A stretch of DNA of 64,000 bases, from assembly GCF_017874215.1 (NCBI RefSeq), contig NZ_JAGGLB010000003.1, positions 310,001 through 374,000 on the forward strand, given 5' to 3'. Below are positions 45,511 through 54,481 of the stretch, one piece after another. Below the pieces are notes generated by a model. The model had not been told where the DNA came from, did not search any database, and worked only from the letters and a program-made list of their open reading frames with translations. The DNA is from Paenibacillus eucommiae (GTDB lineage Bacteria > Bacillota > Bacilli > Paenibacillales > NBRC-103111). Every line of letters begins with the position of its first letter. Positions within the stretch are counted from its first letter, which is position 1. The position numbers were made by a program, and so were the translations under genes.

Positions 45511-46860
45511 ATGTATAAATATATTGAAATTGCTCACGAATTGGAACAGGATATAAAAAAAGGGCTTTACAAAGAAGGCGATCGTCTCCCTTCCATTCGT
45601 TTGCTAAGCCAACGGTTCGCCTGCAATAAAAGCAGTGTAATTAAGGCACTTGAGGAGCTTGAAAAAAAGCATGTTATTTATGTGGTTATGCGCAGCGGAT
45701 ATTATGTACTTAAGCAGTCACTGAGGGCTTTGCCAGGACAAGCTAACGAATATGATTTTGCAACGGCGGCACCTGATTGGAATGAGTTTCCTTATATCGA
45801 TTTTCAACATTGTATCAGCAAAGCCATCGATGCTTATCAGAGAGATCTGTTCCTATATGGAACTCCGAAGGGTCTACCCTCCTTAATTAAAGTAGCCAAC
45901 AAACAATTGCAAAACAACCAGGTGTTTGCAAAGGATGAACAGATCATCATCACTGCTGGTGTCCAGCAGGCCTTGTTTATTTTAATGTCTCTCACCTTTC
46001 CTAACGGTAAGCAGCAAATTGTCATAGAGCAGCCAGGCTATCATCTGATAGTGGAGTATATAAATAAGTATGGCATCCCGGCCATTGGCATAGAGCGTAC
46101 GGCGCAAGGGATTGACTTGAACTATCTGGAGCATATTTTCAAGTATGAAGCTGTCAAATTCTTTTACACAATGCCTCGATTTCATAATCCCCTAGGAACG
46201 TCTTTGTCCAAAGAAGACAAGCTTGCGATAGTTAGGCTGGCACAAAAGTATGATGTCTACATTGTTGAGGATGACTTTCTAGCCGATTATGAGCAGGATG
46301 CCAAAGTGGACCCGCTCTATGCCTACGACCAGCATGAACGAGTCATTTATTTGAAAAGCTATTCAAAAATCATGTTTCCGGGGTTGCGAATCGGAGTTGC
46401 CGTCCTTCCATTGGCATTAGCAAAAGCATTTTATCAATTTAAAAAATACATCGACATAGACAGCTCCATGATCTCGCAGGCTGCCTTGGAAATCTATATT
46501 AAAAGTAAAATGTTTGACCACCACAAGTCGAAAATTCAGATTCCTTATATTAAACGCTCCATGGTGCTGAACGAGTCGATGAAGACCCATTTAGGGGGAA
46601 ATCAGTCGCTAGGTTTAGCTATTCCTTCACCAACGTTATGCATGCACACACATGTTTTACTTGATAAGCGCACCAATCTGGAACAGCTCATAGGTCATGC
46701 TAAGAAAAGAAAGATTTGGCTCGAAACTGCGGAGAGGCATTATTTGGCTTCATTCCCAAGGAGGAAAATCGTTAAGCTTAATGTATCCAATATTGAGGCC
46801 GAAAAAATAGAGGCAGGTATGGGGCAAGTCGCCGAAGCGATTAAAGCAAGTTTTTCATAA
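45511..46860 (+). CDS. MocR-type GntR/aminotransferase regulator
   Basis: 449 residues from the ATG at 45511 (GAGGGGTG upstream). N-terminal GntR winged helix (GDRLPSIRLLSQRFACNKSS) and a C-terminal fold-type I aminotransferase domain with PRFHNPLGTSLSKEDK, VEDDFLADY and the PLP lysine in YLKSYSKIMFPGLRIG. MocR proteins sense PLP or amino-acid adducts. Divergent from the EamA exporter it probably controls. The dispersed repeat begins 4 bp after the stop. Confidence 0.92.
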   Translation: MYKYIEIAHELEQDIKKGLYKEGDRLPSIRLLSQRFACNKSSVIKALEELEKKHVIYVVMRSGYYVLKQSLRALPGQANEYDFATAAPDWNEFPYIDFQHCISKAIDAYQRDLFLYGTPKGLPSLIKVANKQLQNNQVFAKDEQIIITAGVQQALFILMSLTFPNGKQQIVIEQPGYHLIVEYINKYGIPAIGIERTAQGIDLNYLEHIFKYEAVKFFYTMPRFHNPLGTSLSKEDKLAIVRLAQKYDVYIVEDDFLADYEQDAKVDPLYAYDQHERVIYLKSYSKIMFPGLRIGVAVLPLALAKAFYQFKKYIDIDSSMISQAALEIYIKSKMFDHHKSKIQIPYIKRSMVLNESMKTHLGGNQSLGLAIPSPTLCMHTHVLLDKRTNLEQLIGHAKKRKIWLETAERHYLASFPRRKIVKLNVSNIEAEKIEAGMGQVAEAIKASFS

Positions 46861-46863
46861 GTA

Positions 46864-47165
46864 AAACGCCTTGTGGCGTCCTTTGATGAGCGTGTTCGTG
46901 ACGTGGGAGCGTTTCGGAGGTAAGGGGTGTGGGCTCCAGCCGCTGTTAAAGATTTGTTCCCTTGAATGAAATGGATGAGGAGGTAGGAACAAATCTTTAA
47001 AGGCGGACGCTATCGCTCTTCCTCCCACACCCCTTACCTCTCTTTAGCTACAATCGCACAATCGTACGAATCGCACGAACACCAAGCTCAAACGGACTGC
47101 CAGCAAGGGTTTTACACTGGTTGGAGGAGATTTCCCCGCGGGCAAAGGCGCTGGGGATGAAGACT
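46864..47165 (+). repeat. Dispersed structured repeat, copy 2
   Basis: The most regular copy. Outer arms GAGGTAAGGGGTGTGGG (46917-46933) and CCCACACCCCTTACCTC (47024-47040) are perfectly complementary. Inside lie CCGC / GCGG and TTAAAGATTTGTTCC (46946-46960) / GGAACAAATCTTTAA (46986-47000), giving one 124-nt nested hairpin. It is followed by TAGCTACAATCGCAC and GCTCAAACGGACTGCCAGCA blocks. Confidence 0.88.
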
Positions 47166-47199
47166 CATTATTGGGGAGGCGCGTATTCTTCAAATGGGT

Positions 47200-47541
47200 T
47201 TATAGCGAGCCCGAAGCTTGTTTGAGTAATGACACCAACTGGCCTGAATCAAATGTATCCCCTTTACGCAGCTTTAGTGTTTTGCTTTCCGTCGGGCCAT
47301 CGAACATACCTCCCGGAAGCTCCAACTCTGCAGCATTAAAGATCGTAAAGCTGACCGCGTCTTTCGATGTCGAGATGACTGCGGCATATTTTCCGTTTTT
47401 CAAAAAATGGGGCTTCTTGTATTGAATACGTTCTTGTACATCCGGTATGGCCTGAAAGACAACCTCACGCAGATTAGTGGACAGTTCTGCCTGCCATGGC
47501 TCTTTTAAAGCTTCAATAAAATCTGTTACTTCCTGATTCAT
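47200..47541 (-). CDS. DUF1801 (YdhG-like) protein
   Basis: 113 residues. Contains PDVQERIQYKKPHFLKNGKYAAVI and LRKGDTFDSGQLVSLLKQA, typical of DUF1801/YdhG-type proteins, a small alpha/beta family of unknown function with a frataxin-like relative. AAGGAGAG precedes the ATG. It is the last gene of the sigma-factor cassette (31 bp after the previous stop), so it may be a target or companion of that sigma factor. Confidence 0.85.
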   Translation of the reverse strand: MNQEVTDFIEALKEPWQAELSTNLREVVFQAIPDVQERIQYKKPHFLKNGKYAAVISTSKDAVSFTIFNAAELELPGGMFDGPTESKTLKLRKGDTFDSGQLVSLLKQASGSL

Positions 47542-47571
47542 TTTGTATACTCTCCTTCTTTGTACGTAATT

Positions 47572-48027
47572 TTACACTTCTAAGGCACTGCCAGGAATTT
47601 TTCTTAACATGTTCAGTTGGTCCTGCAAATCAGCTTCCATTGCCTGTATTCTAGGCTCCCGTTGGCAATCCGAATTCTCTCCGAGCCTCCGCAATTCAAT
47701 CTCGCACTCGCCGCGGCCAGCAGGAATCGGCATCCGGAGCGCCCAATTTAGTGCCTCGTCCTCCGTCTCTACATCGATCAGGGTAAATTCCGCAATGAGC
47801 TCATGATCTAACGTAAAAGGTCCAGCTTGTACCTCTGGCTCTCCACCATGCGATGGATACGATATTCTTATCCCGGTTGAGCTTGGCTGAAGCTCCTCTG
47901 AAGCTAGGAGCACACCGGCCTTGGCCAAAGACTTCTTGTAAGCCATCATTGAGTCGATGTGTTCCCCGCTGTGATTGACTCCTGCCTCCGAAAACCCTGA
48001 TGCCTTGACAATCAACATAAATCGCAT
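47572..48027 (-). CDS. YCII/DGPF-domain protein
   Basis: 151 residues, YCII-related fold with MRFMLIVKASGFSEAG at the N-terminus and AGPFTLDHELIAEFTLIDVE where the family has DGPFxExKE. The DGPF motif itself is altered (AGPF). Paralogue of the protein at 49436-49870. DGPF proteins are the standard neighbours of ECF42 sigma factors. AGGGGGC precedes the ATG. Confidence 0.88.
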   Translation of the reverse strand: MRFMLIVKASGFSEAGVNHSGEHIDSMMAYKKSLAKAGVLLASEELQPSSTGIRISYPSHGGEPEVQAGPFTLDHELIAEFTLIDVETEDEALNWALRMPIPAGRGECEIELRRLGENSDCQREPRIQAMEADLQDQLNMLRKIPGSALEV

Positions 48028-48173
48028 TTATTGTGCCCCCTCTTGTGTGAAGAAGACTTGAGAGAAGTATTGGCTATTCGCTTTTGGCTGCCTTACTCTT
48101 CCCATACTCTTCCCTTACTATAACGACGGATGGGAAACTCTGTTATCGACAAGAAAGCCGAAAAATAATTCAA

Positions 48174-49439
48174 TTATTCCGATGTTCCAGATTCACATTC
48201 AGCCGCCCGGTTCAGTAAAAGTACCTGTTCACGTGTATTCCGGGTCATGGATGCAGCTCGTTCAAATTCTGCACGGGCTTCATCATACCGCCCCAGCTTC
48301 ACCAGAAGATCGCCGCGAACGCTTGGCAACAGATGGTAACCCTTTAAGGACGGTTCAGCACTCAGCTGGTCGATAATCTGCAGCCCGAAGCTTGGACCAA
48401 ACGCCATAGAAATGGCGACTGCCCGGTTTAATTCGACGATCGGAGAAGGTGCGACTCTCGAAAGCGCTTCGTAAAGAGCAGCGATTCGGATCCAATCCGT
48501 GTCAGTTGCAGTCCGGGCCTGCGCATGGCAGGCAGAAATCGCAGCCTGGAGCGAATAAGGCCCAAGCGGACGTCCAAGCTTCCGGCTGCGATCCAGTGCC
48601 GCCAATCCGCGGCGGATCAACATATGATCCCACTGCGCCCGGTTTTGGTCCATAAGAAGAATGGGTTCCCCCATGGAATTCACCCGGGTTTTAAACCGTG
48701 AAGATTGAATCTCCATTAGGGCGACCAGCCCGTGTACTTCCGGTTCATGAGGTGCAATCTCGGCAATTATGCGTCCCAGTCTCAGCGCCTCCTGGCACAG
48801 CAGCGGACGAATCCAGCTATCCCCGGAGGTTGCAGAATATCCTTCATTGAACATGAGGTAAATCACCTCAAGCACTGCAGACAGGCGTTCTTTGAGTTCA
48901 CTGCCTACAGGCACTTCAAAAGGAATCTTCTCGGTGCTAAGGGCTTTCTTGGCCCGGACAATCCGCTGGGCAATCGTTGATTCGGCGGTAAGAAAAGAAC
49001 GTGCGATTTCATCTGTGGTAAGTCCGCATAAAAGGCGAAGTGTCAGGGCAACTCTGGCATCCTGTGATAACACCGGATGGCAGGTCATAAAGATCAGACG
49101 AAGAAGATCGTCACCGATCTCCCCGTCCAAAACATGATCTATGTCTTCCTCTGTATATAGATCCATACTGCCAGCGATCTCTACGTACTTCTGATCACGC
49201 ACCTTTATCCTGCGCATAAAATCAATCGCGCGCCGCTTCGCCGTTGTCATCAGCCAAGCACCGGGATTATCCGGAATGCCGGTATCCGGCCAACGCTCCA
49301 GTGCAATCACCAAAGCATCCTGGGCAAGATCCTCTGCCAGACCGACGTCCCGTACCATTCGCGTCAACACCGCGATAAGCTTTGCCGACTCCATTCGCCA
49401 TATCGCATCAATGGTCCGGTGAGTAAGGGACGAACTCAC
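48174..49439 (-). CDS. ECF42-type RNA polymerase sigma factor with C-terminal TPR-like domain
   Basis: 421 residues, much longer than an ordinary ECF sigma factor. Sigma-2 (about 15-80; VRDVGLAEDLAQDALVIALE), sigma-4 (about 110-165; LRLLCGLTTDEIARSFLTAESTIAQRIVRAKK), then a helical DUF6596/TPR-like region (about 180-421; LEVIYLMFNEGYSA). The GTG start overlaps the upstream DGPF gene by 4 bp. No anti-sigma gene is nearby. ECF42 factors depend on their C-terminal extension and drive a few genes including the DGPF genes. Confidence 0.9.
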   Translation of the reverse strand: MSSSLTHRTIDAIWRMESAKLIAVLTRMVRDVGLAEDLAQDALVIALERWPDTGIPDNPGAWLMTTAKRRAIDFMRRIKVRDQKYVEIAGSMDLYTEEDIDHVLDGEIGDDLLRLIFMTCHPVLSQDARVALTLRLLCGLTTDEIARSFLTAESTIAQRIVRAKKALSTEKIPFEVPVGSELKERLSAVLEVIYLMFNEGYSATSGDSWIRPLLCQEALRLGRIIAEIAPHEPEVHGLVALMEIQSSRFKTRVNSMGEPILLMDQNRAQWDHMLIRRGLAALDRSRKLGRPLGPYSLQAAISACHAQARTATDTDWIRIAALYEALSRVAPSPIVELNRAVAISMAFGPSFGLQIIDQLSAEPSLKGYHLLPSVRGDLLVKLGRYDEARAEFERAASMTRNTREQVLLLNRAAECESGTSE

Positions 49440-49870
49440 GCTTTTTTCTGCTCCTCAATCTGTTGGCGAAGTGCTGCTTCTTTCGCAAGCATTTCGGGAT
49501 TGACCATTATGTCCTCCACCTCGAACACCTGTCTAAGCTCAATCTCACCCTGTCCATGTCCATGAGGGTCAGGCATGCGCAGAGCCCATTCAATGGCTTC
49601 TTCCCTGGATTTGACTTCAATCAGCGTATAACCTGCAATCATTTCCTTTGCCTCCGTGAACGGGCCATCCATAACCTTCGGCTTGCCTCCAGGTTCCGGA
49701 TATGAAATCCGGATTCCGCTTGAGCTGGGCTGAAGTCCATCGGCAGCGAGTAAAACGCCGGCTTTCACCAATTCCTCGTTATATTTCTGCATGGCATCAA
49801 TAAGCTCCTGGCTGGGCATATTCCCCGCTTCTGAATCTGTTGTAGCTTTAACAATCATCATAAATCTCAT
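49436..49870 (-). CDS. YCII/DGPF-domain protein
   Basis: 144 residues with the intact motif KVMDGPFTEAKEMIAGYTLIE and N-terminus MRFMMIVKATTDSEAG. GGAGG precedes the ATG; first gene of the cassette, translationally coupled to the ECF42 gene. Function unknown; related YCII proteins are small dimeric proteins that may bind a ligand and report to the sigma factor. Confidence 0.9.
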   Translation of the reverse strand: MRFMMIVKATTDSEAGNMPSQELIDAMQKYNEELVKAGVLLAADGLQPSSSGIRISYPEPGGKPKVMDGPFTEAKEMIAGYTLIEVKSREEAIEWALRMPDPHGHGQGEIELRQVFEVEDIMVNPEMLAKEAALRQQIEEQKKA

Positions 49871-49967
49871 TTGTTGTATACCTCCTATTTTATAGTAAAG
49901 TGTATTGTGAAGCTTCCATTACCGGTGTAACCGTGCGAGTAAATTGGCTTCTATATATACGACGAAT

Positions 49968-50794
49968 CTATTTGGACTGGATCGACAGTTTGTCCATAAA
50001 AAATGCTGCAAGCTTCGATGCAATTATTTTTGTATCCAGCTTTTTGGTATGGCCGAGTCCCTTTTCACTTAGCAGCTGCGCATTGGGGAGTACGCCCGCC
50101 AGAGCCTTCGCACTATGACGCAGTGCAGCCGGGCTCTCAGTGCCTTCGAGCACCAGTGTGGGCATCGTGACTGTGCCCCACAGTTCAGCTGGCAGCGACT
50201 TTCCGTCCATATATCCATCCAACAAAGCCGCATCGTAGGGAAGCGTGTGTGCGATGGCCATAAGCCTAGGCCACACACCTGGCATCATGCGCATCAAACC
50301 AACAACAAATGAAGGCGCACCCATACCTTTGGTCATAAAGTACTTGATGGCCTCTGCCCGGCGATTAGCGGCAATAAGCTCAGTAACGTGCGTGACAAAA
50401 CCTTTCGGCGGTTTGCGATCCGCTGCATCGACAACAAATGGAGGCTCATGCAGAGCCAATTTGGCAATGCCTGCCCCCCTAGCTGCTGCCTGCAGGGCAA
50501 GAACTGCCCCGGATGACAATCCCCAAACATAGGCTGAGCTCCCAGCTTCATTAATCATTGCCTGAAGATCTTCAATCTCGCGTGCTATGTCATAGGGCAG
50601 TGTGTCTCCGCTATCGCCGCGGCCGCGGCGGTCATAGTTGTAGACTGTAAATGCTCTGACAACAGATTAGCGAGCTGCACTTGCCCCGGATATTTCCGAT
50701 AGCTGAACGCTCCCGCTACCAGTATGACTGCTGGCCCTTTGCCAACTTTGTCATAGGCGATTTGAGTACCGTCTCTTGAAGTTACAGTATGCAT
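49968..50794 (-). pseudogene. Alpha/beta hydrolase, frameshifted
   Basis: An intact-looking hydrolase of about 275 residues is broken by one missing base. The N-terminal frame (ATG 50794, AAGGGGAC upstream) reads TVTSRDGTQIAYDKVGKGPA to SEHL. The next frame continues TVYNYDRRGRGDSGDTLPYD, then the nucleophile motif WGLSSGAVL. Adding one T to the three-T run at 50651-50649 restores a single reading frame. A sequencing error in this short homopolymer is possible. Confidence 0.8.
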
Positions 50795-50961
50795 AGTAAG
50801 TCCCCTTTTCAATTGTAACAGATTGTTTAGATATTGCAGATATTTCATATATAGCTTCAGGCAAAGTAAACAGCATTTCTGGGCCTCTACTTAAGACGAC
50901 GAAACACTGTAGACAAAATCGACACATTCGCAAATATTTTTTTATTTAAAACAGAGCATGG

Positions 50962-50998
50962 AAAAAAGCCAAGCCTGACATGATCGAGGGCTCAGCTT
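50962..50998 (-). terminator. Terminator of the marR-like gene
   Basis: AAGCCAAGCC / GGCTCAGCTT imperfect stem; six T on the minus strand follow. Confidence 0.7.
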
Positions 50999-51048
50999 AT
51001 ACTTTCTCTAAAATGTTGGTGGACCCTTTAGTGCCCCTTTAGTCTCTG

Positions 51049-51492
51049 TCACGAAGATGTGCCAGAATAGAAAAGCTTGCTATGAAGGATATCCAAAGCA
51101 TGTTCAATCTCTTCTAATTCTTTCTCTGAAACTCCCTCTAAGCGTTGCAGAAAACGGCCTTCAATGCTTTTAAAAGCTTCGTTCATCATGGTTTCCCCTG
51201 CCTTGGAAAGACGGATGTACTGCTTTCTTCGATCTTCTGCTACTTCAAATTTTTCACATAAATGTTTTTCGCTTAATTTTTTCAGCTCGCGACTTGTGTT
51301 CGGCATGGACATATGCTGACAATCACTAATTTGACTAAGGGTGACGGGCTGGCTAACAGCTAAATATTCAAGAATACTATATTGAACAGGTGTGATGGCA
51401 TCGGATTTAACATTTTTAGCAAACTCATGTGTAACCTGGTGCACGGAATTTGTGAATGCCACTATTTTGTGGAAAAAATCACTTTTATTCAA
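51049..51492 (-). CDS. MarR-family regulator
   Basis: 147 residues from TTG (51492), chosen because GAGGTG lies 5-7 nt upstream. Winged helix with ITPVQYSILEYLAVSQPVTLSQISDCQ, MPNTSRELKKLSE and wing VAEDRRKQYIRLSKAG. Divergent from an NAD(P)H oxidoreductase gene; two near-identical palindromes flank the latter's promoter, so it is probably a redox- or quinone-responsive repressor of it. Confidence 0.9.
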   Translation of the reverse strand: MNKSDFFHKIVAFTNSVHQVTHEFAKNVKSDAITPVQYSILEYLAVSQPVTLSQISDCQHMSMPNTSRELKKLSEKHLCEKFEVAEDRRKQYIRLSKAGETMMNEAFKSIEGRFLQRLEGVSEKELEEIEHALDILHSKLFYSGTSS

Positions 51493-51540
51493 ATTTATCA
51501 CCTCATACTTCAAGATAGCAAATTATTTATCAAAAAACAA

Positions 51541-51595
51541 TTATCATTTGACAACTAAAAATAAAGTGTGTTACGATTTTCTTATCAAATGATAA
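51541..51595 (+). promoter_or_regulatory. Promoter with two MarR-type operators
   Basis: Promoter TTGACA (51548-51553), 17-18 bp, TTACGAT (51571-51577). Operator 1 TTATCATTTGACAA (51541-51554) overlaps the -35. Operator 2 TTATCAAATGATAA (51582-51595) lies just past the -10. Both fit TTATCA-N2-TGAYAA. Confidence 0.75.
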
Positions 51596-51611
51596 GTAAA
51601 GAGGTGGCATT

Positions 51612-52199
51612 ATGAAAGTATTAGTTATTTATACACATCCTAATCATAACAGTTTGAGCTATGCATTTTTGCAAAATGTCATCAAGGGAATTGGCGAGAA
51701 CTCCCACATCAAAGAGCTTGATGTACTTGATTTATATGAGGAGGAGTTTGATCCAATCCTTGTATTTAACGAGCACAAAAGAAGAAGGGATATGCATGCT
51801 GAACCTAGCCTTGAGAAGTACAGACAACAAATAATTTGGGCAGACAAGATTGTTTTTGTGTATCCAATTTGGTGGGGGCGCCCCCCTGCTATGCTCATGG
51901 GATATATAGACCAAATGTTTGCTTCAAATTTCGCTTATAGGGATAAGGGTGGACTTCTGCCAGAAGGGCTTTTAAAAGGCAAATCTGTCGTATGTATTTC
52001 CAGCATGAAGGGTCCTGCGCTTTACCCTTTGTTGTTCTTGAATAATGCACATAAAATATTAATGAAAAGAGCCTTATTTAGTTATGTAGGAATCAAAAAA
52101 GTAAAGTTTTTTGAATTTGGTAGTTTGGAAAGTCCAAAAGGAAAGCAAGCGCGAAAATTAAATAAAATATATCATTATTTCAAAACAATATCGCTTTAA
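51612..52199 (+). CDS. NAD(P)H oxidoreductase, flavodoxin-like fold
   Basis: 195 residues of the YwrO/MdaB/NQO1-like family: MKVLVIYTHPNHNSLSYAFL at the N-terminus (FMN/FAD phosphate loop), VFVYPIWWGRPPAMLMGYID in the middle. Reduces quinones or azo/nitro compounds with two electrons. AGAGGTGG precedes the ATG. Controlled, by context, by the divergent MarR. Confidence 0.9.
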   Translation: MKVLVIYTHPNHNSLSYAFLQNVIKGIGENSHIKELDVLDLYEEEFDPILVFNEHKRRRDMHAEPSLEKYRQQIIWADKIVFVYPIWWGRPPAMLMGYIDQMFASNFAYRDKGGLLPEGLLKGKSVVCISSMKGPALYPLLFLNNAHKILMKRALFSYVGIKKVKFFEFGSLESPKGKQARKLNKIYHYFKTISL

Positions 52200-52240
52200 A
52201 TAGAAAAACCACCGGGAAAAGTGGCTTCTCCAGGATGGTC

Positions 52241-52555
52241 TCAGAAAAGAATAATAATCTTTTGTCTTCCTGAATGCTTTAGACGCTTCAATAAGCTATC
52301 ATTGATTAGCTGTAAATCTTTTTTTGTAAATTTATGCTTTCCAGGATACGTTGAATAACCCGTGTAAATTTTATCACCAATTTGCTCAATTGTCATAATT
52401 TTAGTTGCATTCCCGTTCATTTTTAAATTGATGTAATTTTTTTCTTTATCTAGTGAGATGTTTTTGGTATGACCGTTATGGTCTTGCAACAACACCAATT
52501 TGGTTAACAATCCCTTGTGATCTACCTGAAAATGAACTCTTCCTATTGGCTGCAT
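52241..52555 (-). CDS. Hypothetical protein
   Basis: 104 residues, not recognised. Predominantly short beta strands in the first 70 residues (GRVHFQVDHKGLLTKLVLLQ), then a Lys-rich helical tail ending in hydrophobic IIILF. No signal or membrane helix. AGGAGAGGAAGG lies upstream. A CCAC/GTGG hairpin with five T on the minus strand (52202-52222) may terminate it. Convergent with the oxidoreductase. Confidence 0.7.
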   Translation of the reverse strand: MQPIGRVHFQVDHKGLLTKLVLLQDHNGHTKNISLDKEKNYINLKMNGNATKIMTIEQIGDKIYTGYSTYPGKHKFTKKDLQLINDSLLKRLKHSGRQKIIILF

Positions 52556-52683
52556 GTTACATCCTTCCTCTCCTTTCCTCTCTATACAGTAAGATATGTT
52601 AAATAGAGAGGAATTGAAGTAGATGAAAGTCCCCTTTTACTTAATATGGGCGGAAACGCTGTGGCAATCGTCCATACACCTCC

Positions 52684-53973
52684 ATGCGTGTTACATACAA
52701 TGAATTTATCAATTGTTCATTAGGGGATGACGATCTGAAACAGTTCAAATCAATTCAAAGACCAGTCATTGCCATTACAGGCAGTGCAGGCAAAACGACG
52801 ACGAAGGAAATGATAGCTTCCATTTTACAAAAAAAATGTACGGTTTTTAAAACAAGAGCGAATATGAATCTTCCTAATTTTATTTATAGACAAAAACAAA
52901 GAATACAGGCTAAACATCAAGCCATCGTTCTTGAATATGGAATGTCGAAAAAAGGACATATCAAAAGAAGCTGTCAAATAATTAAACCTAATATTGGAGT
53001 TGTCACCACGGTTGGCAATGCACATATTGGCCATTTTGGAGGAAGTGTAAAAAAATTAGCGAAGACCAAGTCGGAGCTGATTAAAGGAATGAACAAAAAA
53101 GGCCTTCTTTTTTTAAATGCAGACAACAAGAATTCCAAATATTTAAAAATAAAACGCTTTAAAGGTACGATCTACAAGGTCGGCATACACAAAAATGCTA
53201 ATTACAAAGCACATACAATTGCTTATACCACCAAAGGTATGTCCTTTAAGGTGAGATTAAATAATAGGGATGAGCAATTCTATATCCCCATTTTTGGAGA
53301 GCACAATGTGTATAATGCGCTTTTTGCCATAGCTGTCTCCCACCGGCTTGGAATCTCGCCAGATGTAATACGTCACGGTCTGAGAACCTATGAAAGGCCT
53401 AAGAGCAGATTAATGGTATACCCTCTTATAAATAATGTTCAATTGATTGATGATACCTATAGTGCGAATCCACAAGCTGTTGAAGCAGCCATTGATGTCC
53501 TCACCCACATTGGGAAACATCATAAAATTGCTGTGCTGGGAAATATGCTGGAATTGGGAAGTTACGCCGTTAAGGGTCATGCGAGTGTCGGCAGCTATGC
53601 TGCTAAGAAAAGGATAGATCATTTGTTAACATACGGTGATTTAGCCCGATATATTTATATTTCTGCTGTAAAATCCGGATTCCCTTCATCCAAAGCCAAA
53701 CACTTTAACGATCGGGCCAGCTTGCACAGCTACTTAAAAAGTATTATAAAACCTAACTCCACAATACTTGTCAAAGGCTCGCATAAAATGAAGATGAATC
53801 AAACCGTAGGATTTATTAGAAATGGGTCGGTTACTCACTCTAGCGAACCTATGAATGTGCCCCTTCAGTTTATTGAAAAAAATAGCAATAAGATCATAAA
53901 AGTGTGGAGACCCTCCCCCTCCAAATATGCTAGTGGTAAAAGCCACTTTACTCCCTGGACTAAAAAAAACTGA
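52684..53973 (+). CDS. MurF-like Mur ligase family protein
   Basis: 429 residues. ATP-binding loop GSAGKTTTK at residues 33-41, then NxN-type RANMNLPN, the Mur central-domain block VGNAHIGHFGG, and a C-terminal domain with DDTYSANPQAVEAAIDVL and LVKGSHKMKMNQ, as in MurF. The P-loop in true MurF lies nearer residue 110, so the N-terminal UDP-MurNAc-binding domain is missing. It could ligate a different acceptor or be a regulatory paralogue. The ribosome binding site is weak. A rather basic, Lys-rich composition sets it apart from its neighbours. Confidence 0.85.
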   Translation: MRVTYNEFINCSLGDDDLKQFKSIQRPVIAITGSAGKTTTKEMIASILQKKCTVFKTRANMNLPNFIYRQKQRIQAKHQAIVLEYGMSKKGHIKRSCQIIKPNIGVVTTVGNAHIGHFGGSVKKLAKTKSELIKGMNKKGLLFLNADNKNSKYLKIKRFKGTIYKVGIHKNANYKAHTIAYTTKGMSFKVRLNNRDEQFYIPIFGEHNVYNALFAIAVSHRLGISPDVIRHGLRTYERPKSRLMVYPLINNVQLIDDTYSANPQAVEAAIDVLTHIGKHHKIAVLGNMLELGSYAVKGHASVGSYAAKKRIDHLLTYGDLARYIYISAVKSGFPSSKAKHFNDRASLHSYLKSIIKPNSTILVKGSHKMKMNQTVGFIRNGSVTHSSEPMNVPLQFIEKNSNKIIKVWRPSPSKYASGKSHFTPWTKKN

Positions 53974-53980
53974 TTTAAGA

Positions 53981-54405
53981 GAAACGCCTTGCGGGGCTGT
54001 TGACAAAAGCCAATTTTACGAAAAATGACTTTTAGATACCCAGTGTTTATGCGGGTTCTCAAACGTCAATTTCGTCAATAAGGTAATTTGTCAACAGTCC
54101 CTTGCGGCATCCTTTGAGGTGCGTGTTCGTGACTTGGGTGCGTTGCGGAGAGAATGGTTGTGGGCTCCAGCTGCTGTTAAAGATTTGTTCCCTTGAATGG
54201 TATCGATGAAGAGGTAGGAACAAATCTTTAAAGGCGGACGCTACCGCTCTTCCACCCACAGCCATTCCCTCTCTTTAGCTATAATCGCACGAATCGCACG
54301 AACACAAAGCTCAAACAGCCAGCCAGCAAGGGTTTCTCTATTGAATGGAGGAGATTTCCTAGCGAGCGTGGGCGCTAGGGATGAAAAGCGTGCGCAGCTG
54401 CAAAT
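53981..54405 (+). repeat. Dispersed structured repeat, copy 3 (interrupted)
   Basis: As copy 2, but split near its left end by a 106-bp insertion (53995-54100). Outer arms GAGAGAATGGTTGTGGG (54148-54164) and CCCACAGCCATTCCCTCTC (54255-54273) pair with compensatory changes relative to copy 2. The inner 15-bp stem is identical. Confidence 0.88.
53995..54100. mobile_element. MITE-like 106-bp element
   Basis: Ends are inverted: left GGCTGTTGACAAA, right (read inward) GGACTGTTGACAAA. A 7-bp direct duplication CTTGCGG flanks it (53988-53994 and 54101-54107). Removing one duplicate plus the element restores the uninterrupted repeat sequence seen in copy 2. No coding capacity, so it must have moved with a transposase supplied elsewhere. 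Confidence 0.85.
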
Positions 54406-54481
54406 TACCGAATGGGAAATCATATAATTAATGTGTTAAACTATTATAGAAAGAATAACCAAACATGGAGGACAAGCTGTC

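Noticed and set aside
53995..54100. Attachment site or phage end
   Set aside because: Target duplication and inverted ends fit a MITE better; no integrase or phage gene is present.
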